Assembly (NCBI GenBank): GCA_905182995.1
Contig: CAJJDP010000067.1
Coordinates: forward strand, 73,679-137,678
DNA length: 64,000 bases
DNA from: Paramecium octaurelia
Taxonomy: Eukaryota; Ciliophora; Oligohymenophorea; Peniculida; Parameciidae
Reading direction: 5' to 3'
A program made the translations under genes and the position numbers. The notes below the pieces were generated by a model. That model ran no database searches. It had not been told where the DNA came from and saw only the letters and a list, made by a program, of their open reading frames with translations. The stretch's first letter is position 1. Each line of letters opens with the position of its first letter. Positions 48,898 to 61,079 of the stretch are shown here, in pieces.

Positions 48898-51538
48898 ATG
48901 GGTAATGCATGCCGTTGTTAATAATTTACAAATGATAATTTAGAACTGAATTCAGGAAAAGCAGAGGGTGCAAATAAGAATGGAGACTCAATCACCATTC
49001 CTCAATAGAATGGTACAACCATTTCAAAAAAGACAACTCAAAAATAGAATGATGATGAAGGTGAGGATGATGATTAACCATAAAATATATAATAAATCGA
49101 AGTAACTATGTATAATAGCATTTTAGCTGAAAAGAGGAGACCGAAAGAAATAAGCAAAGATAAATGCAGTGTCAGATACTGTAGAGATATTTGAAAACAT
49201 TCTGAAAGTTGAGAAACGAAAATCTCCTTTCGACTATCAATTAATGCTAAATGCCTTTAACGATCATTTCATATTTAAGTCAGTGCCTCAAAGTGACATA
49301 GAATTTGTAGTGGAATAGATGTTCTATTGTACTGTTCCAGATGGTTAATTTGTTTTCAAGTAAGGAGATAAAGCTACTTCCTACTTCCTTATTGAGAGGG
49401 GTTAGTGTTAAATAATCATCAATGGAGAATTGAAGAAAACTTTAAAGAGTGGAGAAGCCTTCGGTGAGTTAGCCATGCTATATAATGCACCTCGAAGTGC
49501 AAGTGTCAAGGCAGTTGGAGGTATGATCAGTTAAATCATTTATTTTTAGACTGTGCCTTTTGGGCTATTGATAGAAACACCTTCAGAAAGGTTGTGGAGT
49601 AGTAAAACCAGAGGAATTACGATGAAAATCGTGAATTCATGAAAAAAGTGGAATTTTTTTGTAATTATATAAATAGATTAAATAGCCTTTTTAACTGAGG
49701 AACAAAGAGATGCTATCTGCAATGTTCTAATTACTTTGTTATTCAAAAAGGGAGAAATAATAGTATCGGAGGGGGATGTGGCTAATTCATTTTATATCAT
49801 TAAAAAAGGGAAGGTGTCAATTATAAAGGGAGACAAGGAGGTGACTTAGATGAATGCAGGAGAATCATTTGGAGAAGCAGCATTATACTAAAGTTGTTAG
49901 CGAGCTGCTACTGTCAAGGCAGTTGATGAAGAAGTTAGATGTCTGTCATTATCTAAAGATGATATCTAAAAGATTCTAGGGTAAAAGATCTAAACAGTTA
50001 AATATATAAACACTTAGAAGTGGGCTTTGTAACAGAACCCAATCTTAGGGAAATTAACATCAATTTAAATCGAGAAGATCATCTAGACTGTGAGATAAGT
50101 GCATTATGAGAAGAATGAAATAATTGTAAAGGTTGGACAACAATGTCTGAAGGTTTATATAGTTTTAGAGGGTGAAATAGCGACAGTAACAAATTATTTC
50201 GTAACTATAAGATATTTAGATTCCATCAAACAAATATGTATTCGGTAAAGGCAAAGTTTTTGGGGATCAATATTTGAAGTCGTCTGCTCTAGATAATAAA
50301 ATGGCTGAGAGTTTGCAAGTCATATCAGAAGAAGCCATCATTGCAGAGTTTGAAATCAAAACCTTTATGCAGATAATAGGAGGGAGTGTTGAATAAATGA
50401 TACAAAAAAACGAGAATTCTCACGAACAAAAGTATCTCAACCGTCCCAGTGCTATATCAAAAAAAGACTATTCCAACCTTACATTGGATAAGCTTATTTG
50501 TATCAAGAAGTTGGGACAAGGTTAATTTGGTAATGTATATTTGGTTAGGACCTCTTAAGAGGACAAAATGTATGCATTAAAATGTATAAGCAAAGCTCAA
50601 ATTGTGGAATAACATTTAGAGAGACATTTAGCAGTATTCCTCTATCTTATTATTTTAGCAAGAGAAATAAGTGCTTCAGACTATTAATTTTCCTTTTTTA
50701 ATGCAATTCTACAAAAGCATGAAGGATTAGAATTACATTTACTTTCTGATTGAATTCATAAAGGGCATGGAATTATTTGATGTGATTAGAGAAATTGGAC
50801 TATTGACAGTGACGGACTCTCAATTTTATATTGGATCCTTGTTGATTTGCGTAGAATATTTACACAAACTGTAAATCATTTATAGAGATATCAAACCTGA
50901 AAACATTATGGTCGATGACAAAGTATAATTTTATATTGATATAGGGCTACTTGAGAATGATTGATATGGGTACGGCCAAATTCTTGAATCAAAAATCCAT
51001 CAGAACCTACACCATTATAGGAACTCCTCATTATATGGCACCAGAAATCATTACAGGCAAAGGATACACTTTTACAGTTGATTTATGGTCAATCGGTGTT
51101 TGCTTGTACGAGTTTATGTGTGGAGGTGTCCCCTATGCTGAAGATGCTGATGATCCATATGAGATTTATGAAGAAATTTAAAAGAAAACCTTAAATTTTC
51201 CACCTTTCATGAAAGATAAAAAAGCCAAAAAATTAATTGAATAATTGTTGTCTAAAACCCCAGAAGTTCGTTTAGGGGGAAGTTATGCTGCATTAAAGGC
51301 AAATACTTGGTTTGACAAATTCGATTGGGTACATTCGATATATGAATCTTTTTAGGATAAACTAATGGACAAAGAGCTTAAACCGCCTTTTATTCCAAAG
51401 AAAACTAGAATGATCTAAGATAAGGAAATACAGAGCGCTCTTGCTACTGGAAAATTAGCATCCAAAGAAATAAATACAGTTGGGGTTGTCTACAAGAAGG
51501 AGAAAGCTAGAGATCCAAATTGGGACTCAAATTATTGA
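48898..51538 (+). CDS. cGMP-dependent protein kinase (PKG)
   Basis: About 830 residues; six introns (25, 29, 25, 34 or 19, 25, 22 nt). The start MGNACRC suggests N-myristoylation and palmitoylation, so membrane attachment. Three cyclic-nucleotide-binding domains follow: GEAFGELAMLYNAPRSASVKA, GESFGEAALYQ...RAATVKA, and a weaker third (VFGKGKVFGDQYL). The kinase domain has GQGQFGNVYLV, YALKCISK, YRDIKPEN and GTPHYMAPE, and ends in an AGC-type tail (VHSIYESF). The DFG motif reads DMG (IDMGTAKF). Domain order CNB-CNB-CNB-kinase on one chain is PKG-like as in apicomplexans and ciliates. Which length the fourth intron has is open; both keep frame. Confidence 0.92.
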
Positions 51539-51727
51539 GATTTTAAATAATATACTTGGAAATTATTATATTATTTAAATAATGCTTCTACGATGATGAA
51601 ATCAAGAATGAAGAAATAATAAATATTTGAGACCTAATTTTTGGATGATTTGAGCGAAATACTTATGAAGAGAGTAGGTTGCTTATTGAGTTAATTAATA
51701 ATTAAATTTATATATTTATTTTAATTT

Positions 51728-52439
51728 ATGAATTAACCTTATCTTCATCCAGCCAATCAAATTATTCAGGATTCAGCTCCCAAAGAAACTCTTTATGTAA
51801 CTGGATTGAATGATAAAATTAAACTAGAGGACTTGAAATTTGTGTTGTACATACTCTTTTCATAATTCGGAGAAGTCCTTTAAATGGTCATGAAGAAAAC
51901 ACAGAAATTAAGAGGGTAAGCCTTTATAGTATTTTAAAACATTACTTATGCTACTAATGCTAAAGCAGCTTTATCAGGTATGATTGTTTATGATAAACCA
52001 TTGGTATCATCTATTCCTGATATTTTAGATTATTGAATTTGCGTACAAGAAAAGTGTTATTTTCGATAGGATTGAGGGCAAATTTTATTATAAGCAAAAG
52101 CAACACAAGGAATTGTAACCCACTTTGCCAAATGAATTGATAAAAGAAAAGAAACAGAAAAAGTTTGAAGAGAAAATACAAAATAGTGGCAATTTAAATT
52201 AGGGAGAAATCAATAATGTCTTGTTGATAGAATCATTGCCTCCCTTTGTTACAGAGATCATGTTATCCGAGCTATTTAGGTAATACCCTGGTTATTCACT
52301 CATTAAGTTGATACCTGCTAGAGGCTTGGCATTTGTTGAATATTAGAATGATGATCAAGCCACAGTTGCATTAAAGGGTTTGAGTAACTTCAAAATCACT
52401 CCTGAGTGTCAATTAAAAGTAAAATATGCCAAAAAGTGA
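51728..52439 (+). CDS. SNRPB2: U1A/U2B''-type snRNP protein
   Basis: 228 residues, one 25-nt intron. Two RNA-recognition motifs joined by a charged linker. RRM1 has TLYVTGLNDKIKLEDLKFVLYILFSQFGEVLQMV and RGQAFIVFQN, matching U1A/U2B'' proteins that bind U1 or U2 snRNA loops; RRM2 has NVLLIESLPPFVTEIMLSELFRQYPG and RGLAFVEY. A single gene may serve both snRNAs, as in some protists. The Gln in SQFG is written TAA. Convergent with the Tubby-like gene, 87 bp between stops. Confidence 0.92.
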
Positions 52440-52526
52440 AGAGTATACAAATAAGATTATTTTTAATACCCTTTATTCATTTCTGCTTATACTAATTAAA
52501 TTTAATTAATCTTATTTATATATCAA

Positions 52527-53767
52527 TCAGTACTCAATCTTTTTATCATAATTAGCTAATGCTACCATAAATGCTTATAAAGGTGAGAAAGGACTTTAAA
52601 AATCTAAATTGAATTTCCCATCATTTTCTTTTCCTAATTAAACATAGATCTATTCAGGTTATTCATTTATTTATATTAATTAGAAGTTTTTTATTGATGA
52701 AACTTTGACTCTATCATAGAAATTCAAAGTAAAGCTCTTTGTTTTTTCATTCCACTTTGGTTTTCTGTTCATAAAAATATGAGAATCATCTTAAGGAAAT
52801 CGAAACTGAAATATTTTAATATAAATATACTTCTTATTGTCGAGGTTCTGTGGGTTTTGAGGAAGTGATGAATTTCAATTAGCCTATAGAATTTCGTACA
52901 GGTAATTTATTTCTTTTTGGATTATTACCATTATCATAAAACAAATAATCATATTTCTTTTTACAACTAACTTGTCCAATAAAATTGGATGATTTTCTCT
53001 AAATTTTATCTTTGTTCATGCTAATAATAAATTTATGAGATTATTTCTTTGCTGCCAAAAAGATCTTGCCATTTTTCTCCAAATAAAATTTAGGTTTCAA
53101 TTTGTTTAAACCAGACGTATTAATTATTAGAGTACACTAAACTATTCCCTTTTCATTTAAAGGGGAAGTCAGAAATTCCTTAATACTCTAAAACTCTAGA
53201 GTTTTATTGACCAATGGATAAGCTGAAACTACAGAGGCATTTGAAATTACTGAATTTTGAAGAGAAGGTCCCACTTAATCAATTTTTTTTGGGCTCTCCT
53301 CTGCATGTATTTATTATTGATCCTCATGTGGAGATTATCGATTTTATTCGTTTAAATCATTGTTTTCTTAATAATGAATATTTTCTTCATCTTCCTTTTC
53401 TGCTATTTCTTGGAACTAAATGACTGAACCAAAGTCATCATCTTCGCTTTCTTCCTATTTGGGCTAAATCTGATTTTCCTACTTGAAGCGAATAGTATTT
53501 TCAACTTTAATCTAAAATTGTTAGTCACAACTTAATTACCTAATTTATGTCAAATTTTTTATCCTCTTGATAGTATGCTTGATTTTGGCCTAGATTTTTA
53601 TGAAACTATTAATTCTTAATAATTTTTGGAGGACTTGATGGACGCTGATCTTCAATTTAAATTTTAGGAGTAATAGCCTACTAATAAAGAAAATAAGGAA
53701 CATTGCTAGCATATTCATCGAAGTTTATTATGTCGATTGCCTCAATATTGTCATTCTCGTTGAACAT
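52527..53767 (-). CDS. TULP: Tubby-like protein (TULP)
   Basis: 395 residues, introns of 28 and 25 nt. The first 150 residues are polar and acidic. The Tubby domain follows: CTLIINTSGLNKLKPKFYLE, KIFLAAKK, HKFIISMNKDKI, SSNFIGQVS, FYDNGNNPKR, the late strand block KPKWNEKTKSFTLNFYDRV and the buried C-terminal helix FSPLQAFMVALANYD. Tubby domains bind phosphoinositides; TULPs carry membrane cargo into cilia with IFT-A, which fits a ciliate. The A-run near 53285 must be counted as eight for the frame to hold. Confidence 0.92.
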
Positions 53768-53798
53768 ATTTAAAATATTAAAAATAAGTGATTATAAT

Positions 53799-54696
53799 TC
53801 AATGCTTTTCTGTATCTAAATCAGGGATTTTAGTTTAAAGAGTAGAAGATTAGGAATTCTTAACACTCGAACATTTTGTAGATATCCAATATAAAGTATG
53901 GTCAATTCTTACTTCCCAATAGCAAACCAAGTTATAAAAGTAATGCGCATAAATATATCCTGCAGGTACCTATAATAATTTTTATTTAAATTACATCTAT
54001 TGTATAATGAATTCTAAAAGATATAACAATAAAAGCTTGAAAGAAAGAAGAAATAAAAAAGAACAAGGCAAACCATCTCTTACCCAATTTCCTCATTTCC
54101 AAAGCACAGATAACCAAGAATCCCACATGACCCTAAAATTTATAAACAAATTCTTACAGAGTAAAAGAAATCTGAATAATTACCATATTTTACAACAAAA
54201 GTGGGGACTCCTGGATCCTTCCAGTAGTAATTATCAGCAAACTGTAGTTTAAAAATATTCAAATGAATTGCCCTTATTCCATAGAAAATGATTAAAGCAG
54301 CAAACAGTCTGAAATTTCTCACATAAAATACCCAGTACAGACTGACATAGAAAAAGGCAAAGTCTAAAATGAGGCCAGAGAGGACCTGCATTAGAGAAGC
54401 AAACCTAAATTTAAATTGAACATGTACCATGTATGAGAATGATATAATTGGTTGATATCATGTGTGATATTGTGGCCTATATCAAATATGCCTTTGATGT
54501 CATCCTGAGGTGTGCCCAAAATCTCACCGACTTGGGTGATCACAATATAACTGAAAAAAATGAAAATTCTAAAACGAAAGTTGTAACAAGGGTTCTCAGG
54601 AACAGCACTCTGTCTGTGATCGAATTTTAAAGAGGCCTCAAGTTTTTGAACTTCGTAAATTGACGAATCTTATTATTATTTATTTGAGATATGCAT
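53799..54696 (-). CDS. PAP2_C-family lipid phosphotransferase (sphingomyelin-synthase-like)
   Basis: 274 residues, introns of 23, 25 and 25 nt. About six transmembrane helices. The catalytic pattern of the sphingomyelin-synthase branch of the PAP2 family is present: His in SGHVGF, then RIHYTIDV with the second His and the Asp. These enzymes exchange phosphocholine or phosphoethanolamine head groups between glycerolipids and ceramide or diacylglycerol. The first two exons hold the N-terminus and TM1 (RIFIFFSYIVITQV). Ciliates make ceramide phosphoethanolamine/aminoethylphosphonate lipids, so the head group is open. It starts 31 bp ahead of nothing but the Tubby-like gene on the same strand. 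Confidence 0.85.
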
Positions 54697-54867
54697 TTTA
54701 ATAATATTATTTATTTAAATTAATTATCCTTCATTAAGTATGGCAATTTATATTGTAATTTAAATTTTTTATTTAAAATGAAAGTAACTGATTTTAATTC
54801 GTTGTTATTTTTCCCATCAGAATTATCCATAAGAAAATTGCTTGTTTATTTAAATATATATAATTAT

Positions 54868-57803
54868 TCATTCTCTGATCCCTAAGGCAATCTGCAACTT
54901 ATCTACCAGCATGGCCCCACCAATATCAATTGCTGCACTATACAAGTCAGCCATCTCTAATTTCATTTTGACTAACGATTACGCCTATATTTCAATCTTA
55001 TCTTCTAGTTCCTTTACTTAATTCTTATATTTATTCTCTATTTAGGTGTTGGTTAACAAAGCCCTTTCCAAAATTGTCTGATACTCTTTTGATATTTTGA
55101 ATCGCTCATCTGTAGCATTAACATTTTAATCTTCTAAATCCTTAGTTTTAGTCGTTTCATTTCCTTTATTATTATTGGTATTTGCATCCTCCATTTATTA
55201 GAAAGCTAAAGATTCTCTATGACTTACTAGTATACTAGTTCTTATTTAAGCAATACTGTTTCTTTAAATTGCTTTATCTAATCTCTATAATTATAGATCT
55301 GATAATTAAAATTCTAATTCAGCTATTTTTTGCTCATAAGTTTAAATCTTTTCTTTACAATTACATTATTATTGCTTTTCTTCAGCATTCTTAGGTTTAG
55401 GCAAGTCACCTTTGGAAGCTTTTGTTGATTCCTCCTTCAAAGTTTTAAGTTACACTTGAAGTTCAGATCTGAGTTTTTTTTCTTTCTCATAAGCTTATTT
55501 CATTTATGTGTTTTATAACTTATACTAATCAAGAGTTTGTGAAAGTGCTTCTTCCATTTAGATATTATATTGCTCAAGTTCAGAAATAAGATCCTGCTCT
55601 TTTTGAATTTCTTGATTTTTCTCCTTTAAGGCTTTTTATTACTCAGCTAGTTTGGCTTATAGGAAAACCTTTTCCTACATAGACTCTGCTAATTACTGTT
55701 TACATTTTGCAAAGTTTGTTCTCATACTAGCAAGTTGGGCTTTAGCCTCTTCAGAGGACTTTAAAGTTTCAGATTCCTATTATTTCTATTGATCTATTTG
55801 TAATTGTAGAATTTTCAATTATTCATTCTTTCTATGATATTTATGAAATAATTCATACTGTTCTATGGTTTCTTTAAGCTTAGCAAATTCATCGTTTTTG
55901 GTGTAAGTTTGCGATTGATATTTTGGATCAGAGAACTCAATATTTAATATTATATTACTTATTAGCTTTATTCCAATTTTAATTTGTATTAGCAAACTTC
56001 TAATTCTTATTCTAATTATTATACTCTTGACTCAAAGTGTTATTGAGTAAGATTATAATTCTGCAGTTTTCTTTGAATGGCTCTTCTTAACAATAAGAGA
56101 GGCTCAACAAGTTCTTTTTGATCCTCTAAGAAGCTTGGCACATCCTCAACTGATCTCTATAAGTATTAGACTTCGCTATTGTAATCACTTAGGGTTTTTT
56201 GATTACTCTCATATTTGGATTACCATATTTATATTTGATTTTTCAATCTATTTATTTATTACTCTGATTTAGATCTAACATTTATTTCATCTATCTATTT
56301 CTCAGAGGATATAATCTAAGTTTTTGATTCATGGCTTAATCTATTAGATTCAACATCTTTTCTAAAAGATTCATCCATTTTCTATTATAAACTTTGAACT
56401 ATCTCATCCTTTTTGGCCAATTCAGATTCATATTTTTATTGTAAATTTTCGAACTCTTATTATTTAAGCTTTAAGGCTGATTACAAATCTTCAATTAAAT
56501 TCTCATTTTAAATAGCATTAGTTGACTATTACTACAATAAAAAACACAAATATTTACATCTGCATGTTTTGAATTGATATCCTTTTATTCAGCTAATTCT
56601 TTCTCCAATAATAAATTTCGCTATTACAATGCAGAGATTGTTCCAGATGTCAAATTTTTCATATTCTGAATTTATTAATTTTTCTCTGTGACTTAATTTT
56701 TCAAGGCTTCAATTTCTTGATTAATTTAATTAATTTTTTGGACCAAAGACTCATTTAATTCTTTTAATTCCTCTTTTTCTGAGTTTATTTTTTGTAAATC
56801 CGATTGAATCACATATTCTGCGCTCTGTTGTGAATTTTAGCTATTACTAGATTTTGATTTAGACTTCTCTTCTTGAATTTATTTATTTAATTTAGACAGT
56901 TCTTCATTTTACTTTTCAATCGTAAGTCTTTAAGCTTACAATTATAAATTAATTTATGCATTATCATCGTGAAATAATTAAATCTTCTTATCTTAATCCT
57001 TTAATTATTATTCATATGTTTTTATCATGTTCTAATGGATTTCTTGTTCAACCATATCATTAATTTTACTCTCAAGTTATTAAATAAATTTATTTTATTC
57101 ATTAATTTTGACATCTTTATTGATTAATAACTAATTTTCAATTTCTGGTGTCTTTTATTTCATTCCAGATTCATCTAATTTTTTTTCTGGTAATAAAACT
57201 TAGTCTGGGGACTTTTATAAACTTTAATTATTAAATGATTCTTGGCCAGAAGTGATAACAGAAACTTATGATAAATCTAAAGATTAATCATTAGTTTCAA
57301 CGCTATTGTAAATTGTATATAATACTCGTTCTCAAGCTCAGCCAATCTAGTTATCTTAAAGTTAACCAATAATTTTGCTTTTTTATCTGGACACTTGTCT
57401 AACGCTAATGCTTCTTAAAATTCTAAGTTGAATCTTAAAAAAATCTATTGTACCTAAGTTTTATGAATTCAAATATTGGGAGAATTCAAGGTTATAAAAA
57501 CCAGCGCTTTTCTATCCTTTTTCAGTCACTAATATAACAACTAATTAGGCTTTATTTTCTTCTATGTTTCCATCTTGCGTCAGAGTAGCATTTATATTAA
57601 ATTGCAAATTTTCATTAATAATAGCTATACCCTATTATAATTCATAGTTTTGCTGGGTTTCAAACTTTTAAGAACCTAAAAAATAACTAAAATGTTCGAA
57701 TACCTTTTTTAATGACAACTTGAACCTTGCAGGGAAAATGTACTAATAATTAAACATTCAAGATGGTGGCTTCGACTAAGAACTTGTACCCTCTTCTATT
57801 CAT
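54868..57803 (-). CDS. NT-C2-domain protein with very long coiled coil
   Basis: About 930 residues; at least six introns of 23-31 nt. The first 150 residues form an NT-C2 domain as in EEIG1/EHBP1 proteins (KFLVEATILNVQLLVHFPCKVQVVIKKG; LALDKCPDKKAKLLVNFKI). All the rest is coiled coil rich in Gln, Lys, Glu and Leu, interrupted by Ser/Asn-rich hinges, and ending ADLYSAAIDIGGAMLVDKLQIALGIRE. NT-C2 domains attach coiled-coil proteins to membranes or to the actin cytoskeleton. In ciliates such proteins are frequent in cortical and basal-body structures. The exon joins in the coiled coil were checked only in part. Confidence 0.75.
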
Positions 57804-58062
57804 TAATATATAATATAACAAAATAATTACAAAATTATTTAGCAGCAATAATTTTATTATTATTTAGAAAGAATTACGCTGAGTTATTTTACTTGATAAA
57901 TAGAAAATATGAACCCCCATTACAGAATAAGATTACATGAGATGTGGGCATATACTTTATCCATAAATTATTGCTTGACTGAACTAGAACAATAATAATA
58001 ACCGTTTTCTTATGACAAAATAACTATTAATAAGTCTTCTAGGCGATAATATATATTAATTA

Positions 58063-58839
58063 TCAATGCTTAAGATTGCCAATATAATCCTGCTCTAAAA
58101 AAGCATGTCCATTGACCCAGGGATGGAATTGGTTAAACAATTTTGTACAGTCTTTTCCTGCTCCCAACATCAATTTTTCTGCTCCTCCAGGATGATAATC
58201 CATATATAATGAAATATCATACACCTTTCCATTTAAAACTGTCCAAACATCTCCAGGTGTATTGTGTTTTGAAACCTCTTCAGCAGTATAATTCTTGAAA
58301 GCTGGCTTATTCTTTCTCGGCTATTAAACAAACTACATTTGGCCTCCTTTTACTTGAACCTTTGCCCTCTTTGCAACCTCCTCCTATGGGAGTAAGGGAG
58401 CAATAAATCTGCTCTCTGCAAAATTAGGTTTGCTTGACAAAAACGCCCCTGTGCTTTAATTGAAAGACGACAGCATTTTCTTTATTTGTTCAAATGTGAT
58501 TTCTGTGGATTCAGTTTTGCGTCCATTCCTATACTTTTCCTTACAAATCTTTCCATCTTTAGGCTCATAGGTATACCTGACCTCTTTTTGAGAAGTAGAA
58601 TCCATGGCATTTTTCACTCCAGGAACGAACAAATATACGAAACGATTGTCCACACACTCCTCTAACGTAAGTTTTTACATCTTTTGAGATTGTAGCAATA
58701 TTTTATCTGTCATTAAGAATTTTTTATAGTCCATAATGATATAATTTAGAATTAGAAGAATCTCTTCTTTAGTTGCATTCAGATGTAAGATTTCATCTAT
58801 TCTATCATCTGTAACAATTGTAGTTTTCTTATCTTCCAT
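58063..58839 (-). CDS. Cytochrome b5-domain protein
   Basis: 258 residues, intronless. The C-terminal 85 residues are a cytochrome b5 heme domain: YTAEEVSKHNTPGDVWTVLNGKVYDISLYM, heme ligand in YHPGG, second ligand in FHPWVN. It most resembles the heme domain of NCB5OR (cytochrome b5 reductase 4), but no flavin or CS domain follows. The N-terminal 110 residues are a separate alpha/beta region (TKEEILLILNYIIMDYKKFL; NRFVYLFVPGV) that I do not recognise, joined by a Pro/Lys linker. Without a reductase domain it would need a partner. The ligand positions make the b5 call firm. Confidence 0.88.
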
Positions 58840-59722
58840 GGGTAAATTGCAATTTTAAATAAAATATTTATTTTAGTATTTGAGAAATAATTCTTAATTT
58901 TAATTTATTTTTTTGTAAATCTAAAGATTAGCATTTAATACAACCTATTTTTTTGACTTAAATTATTCTTTAAAGCTATTTTATCTTGTAGTATGAAATT
59001 TCATTTAAATTTCTCTTGCATAACTTATGATAATCAACAATAGGGAGGTATCAGAAAACTATTATATTTACAATAGGATTATTAAATGAATTGGATTTAA
59101 AAACAAGTCAAATAAAAGTTAAGTTCTTTTCTAATTATTTCAGTATATTAGAGTTTTAATTTGTTATTAATTTTTCTTAATTTCAGCACTGCTTTAGAAT
59201 AAAGATAAATATGCAATAAAAGATTTATGACTACTACGATGACTAACCTATGTATATAATTAATATATATCAAGAAGAATGTAAAGTAATAATCATCACC
59301 AGCCCAAATATCTAAAGAAAAATATAGGTATTTTAAAATAGAGTTTCTTTTTAATTGTAAAGAGAATTAATTAATTTTTTTTGAATAACACGTTAATGAA
59401 TATACAGAAGTGGTTAACTTTATTCTAGAGCACGAAATCAATTCTTTGAAGAATCCATTTAAACAGATCATAATTAAGTTTTACTTAAAAAAAGTATTAA
59501 TAGGTTACCTAATTAAATGAAGAATGGATTTTTTAGGATTTTCTTTTTAATTTGATTCCTCTGATATTCTTTTACCAAGAGTGAGTAACAAAATATAGAA
59601 AAAAAAGTTATTGAAATAGTAAATAATTAAAAATAGAGATATGTGAGAAATATATAGTGTAAAAAGAATCTCAGTTTTATTGCTCTGTATAAATTGTATC
59701 GACAAGAGTTAATATTAACATT
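58840..59722. other. Intergenic upstream of tRNA-Glu
   Basis: 883 bp between the cytochrome b5 gene start (minus) and the tRNA. AT-rich with no frame that reads like protein; nothing further recognised. Confidence 0.5.
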
Positions 59723-59794
59723 TCCGGTATAGTCTAGTGGTTAGGATATCAGGTTTTCACCCTGGGGACCCGGGTTCAATCCCCGGTATCGGAA
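59723..59794 (+). tRNA. tRNA-Glu (UUC)
   Basis: 72 nt that fold as a full cloverleaf. Acceptor stem TCCGGTA pairs with TATCGGA with one G-T pair. D arm has TAGTCTAGTGG; anticodon stem TCAGG/CCTGG closes the loop TTTTCAC with anticodon TTC, reading GAA/GAG. The T arm GGGTTCAATCCCC carries the internal B box. A run of six T (59798-59803) follows at once. It is not one of the special ciliate tRNA-Gln species for UAA/UAG. Confidence 0.97.
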
Positions 59795-59797
59795 AAA

Positions 59798-59803
59798 TTT
59801 TTT
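59798..59803 (+). terminator. RNA polymerase III T-run terminator
   Basis: Six T residues four bases after the tRNA-Glu discriminator base, the usual stop signal for polymerase III. Confidence 0.85.
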
Positions 59804-59907
59804 GTTTAAAATATATATCGTTTTTTTGAGTTGATTTGGTTCAAGTATTATTTTCAAGTATTATTTTGTGTGGGAATGTTGAATGGAGATTTTACAATTC
59901 ATAATAA

Positions 59908-61054
59908 TCAAGCAATATTCACAAAACAATTTTTAAATTTATTATTGACTATTTCCTTAATTTTTTGTCTGGTTTCTCTCTTTTTTGAACCTTCTGCCAA
60001 AATGATGGCATTATGGTCAGCTCCATGATTCCAAATATATATTTCACTATTGAATTCTTATAACAATTGTCGCATTCCGGTGAATCTTTCATTTGTTGCC
60101 AAAAGTAATGCCTAAATAGAGGTTTGGACCAATGGAGTTAATTGAATCTAATCTTAAATAAATATTATATACAATAATAATGATTGTGTTGGTCATGGCA
60201 ATAATTGTACCTATGGCTGCATATGATAAGGTATTATCAAGCATGCATTCTAGAAATGTGCCTATGTTGAAGAGTAATTCACATAAGAATAGCATAGTGA
60301 TGGCATGCATATTCAAATAATGAGTGTAATAATATTTGGATGGATTTGAACCGATTAAATCTTTGTAGTTGTTTATAAACTATTGAAGTTATTCCTTGTC
60401 AGTAATGAAATTTGGTTGTATGTATTCAACAAACAAGAAGATTCCTGTGAATGACAAGGCTATTCTCAATGAGGCATAGTACAATTCATTGTTTTATTAA
60501 TGTTCATCAGTAGGATGATTGATGACATGAAGATCTTCCAGGATTTCATGTGCATTTCTTGATATTTGGAACATAGTCAATATTGATACATGAATGCATA
60601 ATGTGAAAGAGGATAAATATTCTAATCTCTACATTCCAAATGGAAATGTTTTTGTTGGCTGAAATGTTTTTGCTTTGATACCACAATAGATGGCAAACAC
60701 AATTACTATTGAATTTAATATGCAATCAAAGCTCTCTTCTGTCAGATGAACACTTGAACTTGTTAATCCTGAATAAAAGGCTTAAACAGCTAGGGCAATA
60801 TACAAAAAGGCTATGATTATAGCTTATTTATAATCTGAACTTCCAAATATGAATTTTATAATTTATGTATCTTGACTTTATTCTAGTTCAGGTTCAAAAT
60901 GATCACCATGATCATGATCGTGGTCATGATGATCGTGATCGTGTTCACAATGATCATGATCATGGTGATTATGATCTTGATGATTATTATGGTTATGAGT
61001 ATCACAATTATGTTCTCCACAATCACAGAATGTTAATGACTATTATTCTGACAT
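59908..61054 (-). CDS. Cation diffusion facilitator (zinc-transporter-like) with His-rich N-terminus
   Basis: 373 residues, one 25-nt intron. The N-terminus has an early Cys/His motif (CDCGEHNCDTH) and then about 15 HD/HDH units up to residue 60, a cytosolic metal-binding loop. Six transmembrane segments follow, then a C-terminal domain (LLLATNERFTGMRQLLQEF...HNAIILAEGSKKRETRQKIKEIV). The fold is CDF/ZnT. In the places where zinc CDFs carry HxxxD I read ESFD in TM2 (His to Glu) and LFLCE in TM5 (His to Leu, Asp to Glu), so the ion or function may differ. The divergent glucosidase gene starts 25 bp away. Confidence 0.85.
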
Positions 61055-61079
61055 TTAATTAAATAAATAATAATAATTG

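Noticed and set aside
52560-53420. Plus-strand fragments that looked like a broken gene with several stops
   Set aside because: The minus strand here reads cleanly as a Tubby-like protein with two short introns; the plus-strand frames are its shadow.
60865-61062. Plus-strand Asp/His-rich ORF
   Set aside because: It is the antisense of the His-rich N-terminus of the CDF transporter, whose frame is supported by the rest of the protein.
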